Below are positions 63,509 through 64,000 of a stretch of 64,000 bases of DNA, in pieces. The position numbers and the translations under genes were made by a program. The DNA is taken from positions 42,684-106,683 of the forward strand of contig JBIINB010000002.1 of NCBI GenBank assembly GCA_044337705.1, written 5' to 3'. This stretch comes from JBEISR01 sp044337705 (GTDB lineage: Bacteria > Planctomycetota > Planctomycetia > Pirellulales > Pirellulaceae). Positions within the stretch are counted from its first letter, which is position 1, and each line of letters opens with the position of its first letter. The notes under the pieces are model-generated. The model made no database searches. It saw nothing but the letters and a program-made list of their open reading frames with translations, and was not told the DNA's origin.

Positions 63509-64000
63509 GTGGCATGGCCGTCCCGGCCATGGTTTCTGGAGTAGTCGTGAGATTGCTTTTCATCACGGGCGGGACGCCCGTGCCACAGAAGCCTTGCGAG
63601 GACAAGTGTCTTGTGGCATGGCCGCCCCGGCCATGGTTTCTGAAGTAGTCGTGAAATTGCTTTTCATCACAGGCGGGACGCCCGTGCCACAGAAGCCTTG
63701 CGAGGGCAAATGTCTTTTGGCATGGCCGTCCCGGCTATGGTTTCTGGAGTAGTCGTGAGATTGCTTTTCATCACAGGCGTGACGCCGGTGCCACATTAAT
63801 CTTGCGAGCTCAAATGTCTCGTGGCATGGCCGTCCCGGCCATGGTTTCTGAAGTAGTCGTGAGATTGCTTTTGATCACGGGCGGGACGCCCGTGCCACAG
63901 AAGCCTTGCGAGGACAAGTGTCTTGTGGCATGGCCGCCCCGGCCATGGTTTCTGAAGTAGTCGTGAAATTGCTTTTCATCACAGGCGGGACGCCCGTGCC
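63509..64000. repeat. Tandem array of 104-bp BIME-like units (paired inverted REP elements)
   Basis: At least four full units and a fifth cut by the right edge start at 63509, 63613, 63717, 63821 and 63925. Each opens with GTGG and a hairpin (CATGGCCG / CGGCCATG around TCC in the first), then about 32 bases of spacer, then a second hairpin (CACGGGCG / CGCCCGTG around GGA) ending in CCAC. Read on the other strand, that end is again GTGG plus a hairpin, so each unit holds two REP-like elements head to head with a GTGG foot, joined by a 26-base linker. Units 4-5 closely repeat units 1-2: from 63562 to 63688 and from 63874 to 64000 the sequences agree. No coding sequence is supported. Confidence 0.85.

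Noticed and set aside
63563..63796. 77-residue frame on the minus strand inside the array
   Set aside because: The frame follows from the repeat having few stops; 104 is not a multiple of three and no ribosome-binding site or family match is seen.
63509..64000. CRISPR-like direct repeats with regular period
   Set aside because: The whole 104-bp unit is repeated, with no unique spacers between constant repeats, and each unit holds two palindromes; this is a tandem BIME-like array.
1..64000. HIP1-like octamers (GCGATCGC), seen for example near 5522, 12515, 12873, 44655 and 58160
   Set aside because: CGATC-rich sequence is common throughout, but the octamer is not dense enough by eye to claim an iterated motif without counting against a background model.

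Overview
The window looks like chromosome of a planctomycete (Planctomycetota, plausibly Pirellulales). The clearest markers are a paired PSCyt1/DUF1549/DUF1553 protein and DUF1501 protein, many exported proteins of families expanded in this phylum, a PheT lacking its usual N-terminal tRNA-binding domain, and REP-like intergenic hairpins. Base composition is moderately GC-rich by eye and coding is dense on both strands. I saw no rRNA, CRISPR array, prophage, integrase or insertion-sequence transposase, so this reads as core chromosome with accessory exported proteins between housekeeping blocks.

Layout. 1-4041: the 3' end of a membrane-fusion protein gene coupled to an RND efflux pump. 4066-6799: a YceH-family protein divergent from a Uup-like ABC-F ATPase. 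6942-16827: a planctomycete exported-protein zone holding the PSCyt/DUF1549/DUF1553 and DUF1501 pair, an RraA-like protein, a lactonase-like amidohydrolase, an exported glycosidase-like protein and two unknowns. 16981-20918: rpmI-rplT-pheS-pheT with a structured 296-base gap before rplT. 21097-30469: recG, an arginine-decarboxylase-like enzyme, a degenerate SGNH-like protein, an RluA-type pseudouridine synthase, a dicarboxylate symporter and a small lipoprotein. 30713-37332: an FAD oxidoreductase, a two-hairpin intergenic repeat, a SPOR-like exported protein, an oxidoreductase of the Gfo/Idh/MocA family and a group II PLP decarboxylase. 37397-46307: trmL with a large exported helical protein, a zinc-ribbon membrane protein coupled to an HD hydrolase, a second small lipoprotein, an alpha/beta hydrolase coupled to a class IV aminotransferase, and a DUF1801 protein.

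46370-54801 is transcribed leftward: tRNA-Leu(CAA), rpsL-rpsG with a strong terminator, then a tight run argB-argD-argF-rph-purE-purK-aminotransferase that joins three arginine-biosynthesis steps to tRNA 3'-end processing and two purine steps. 55084-63491 reads rightward: an exported esterase-like protein, a four-helix-bundle protein, an exported HExxH/leucine-rich-repeat protein coupled to birA, then metG, rimO and pgsA. From 63509 to the right edge lies a tandem array of 104-bp units. Each unit holds two inverted hairpins with GTGG feet, the layout expected of a BIME built from REP elements.

Starts were chosen from ribosome-binding sites where visible and otherwise from family alignment or signal peptides. 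Many genes here have no clear Shine-Dalgarno sequence, so several starts are uncertain and are marked as such. All functional names come from motif recognition by eye; no search was run.
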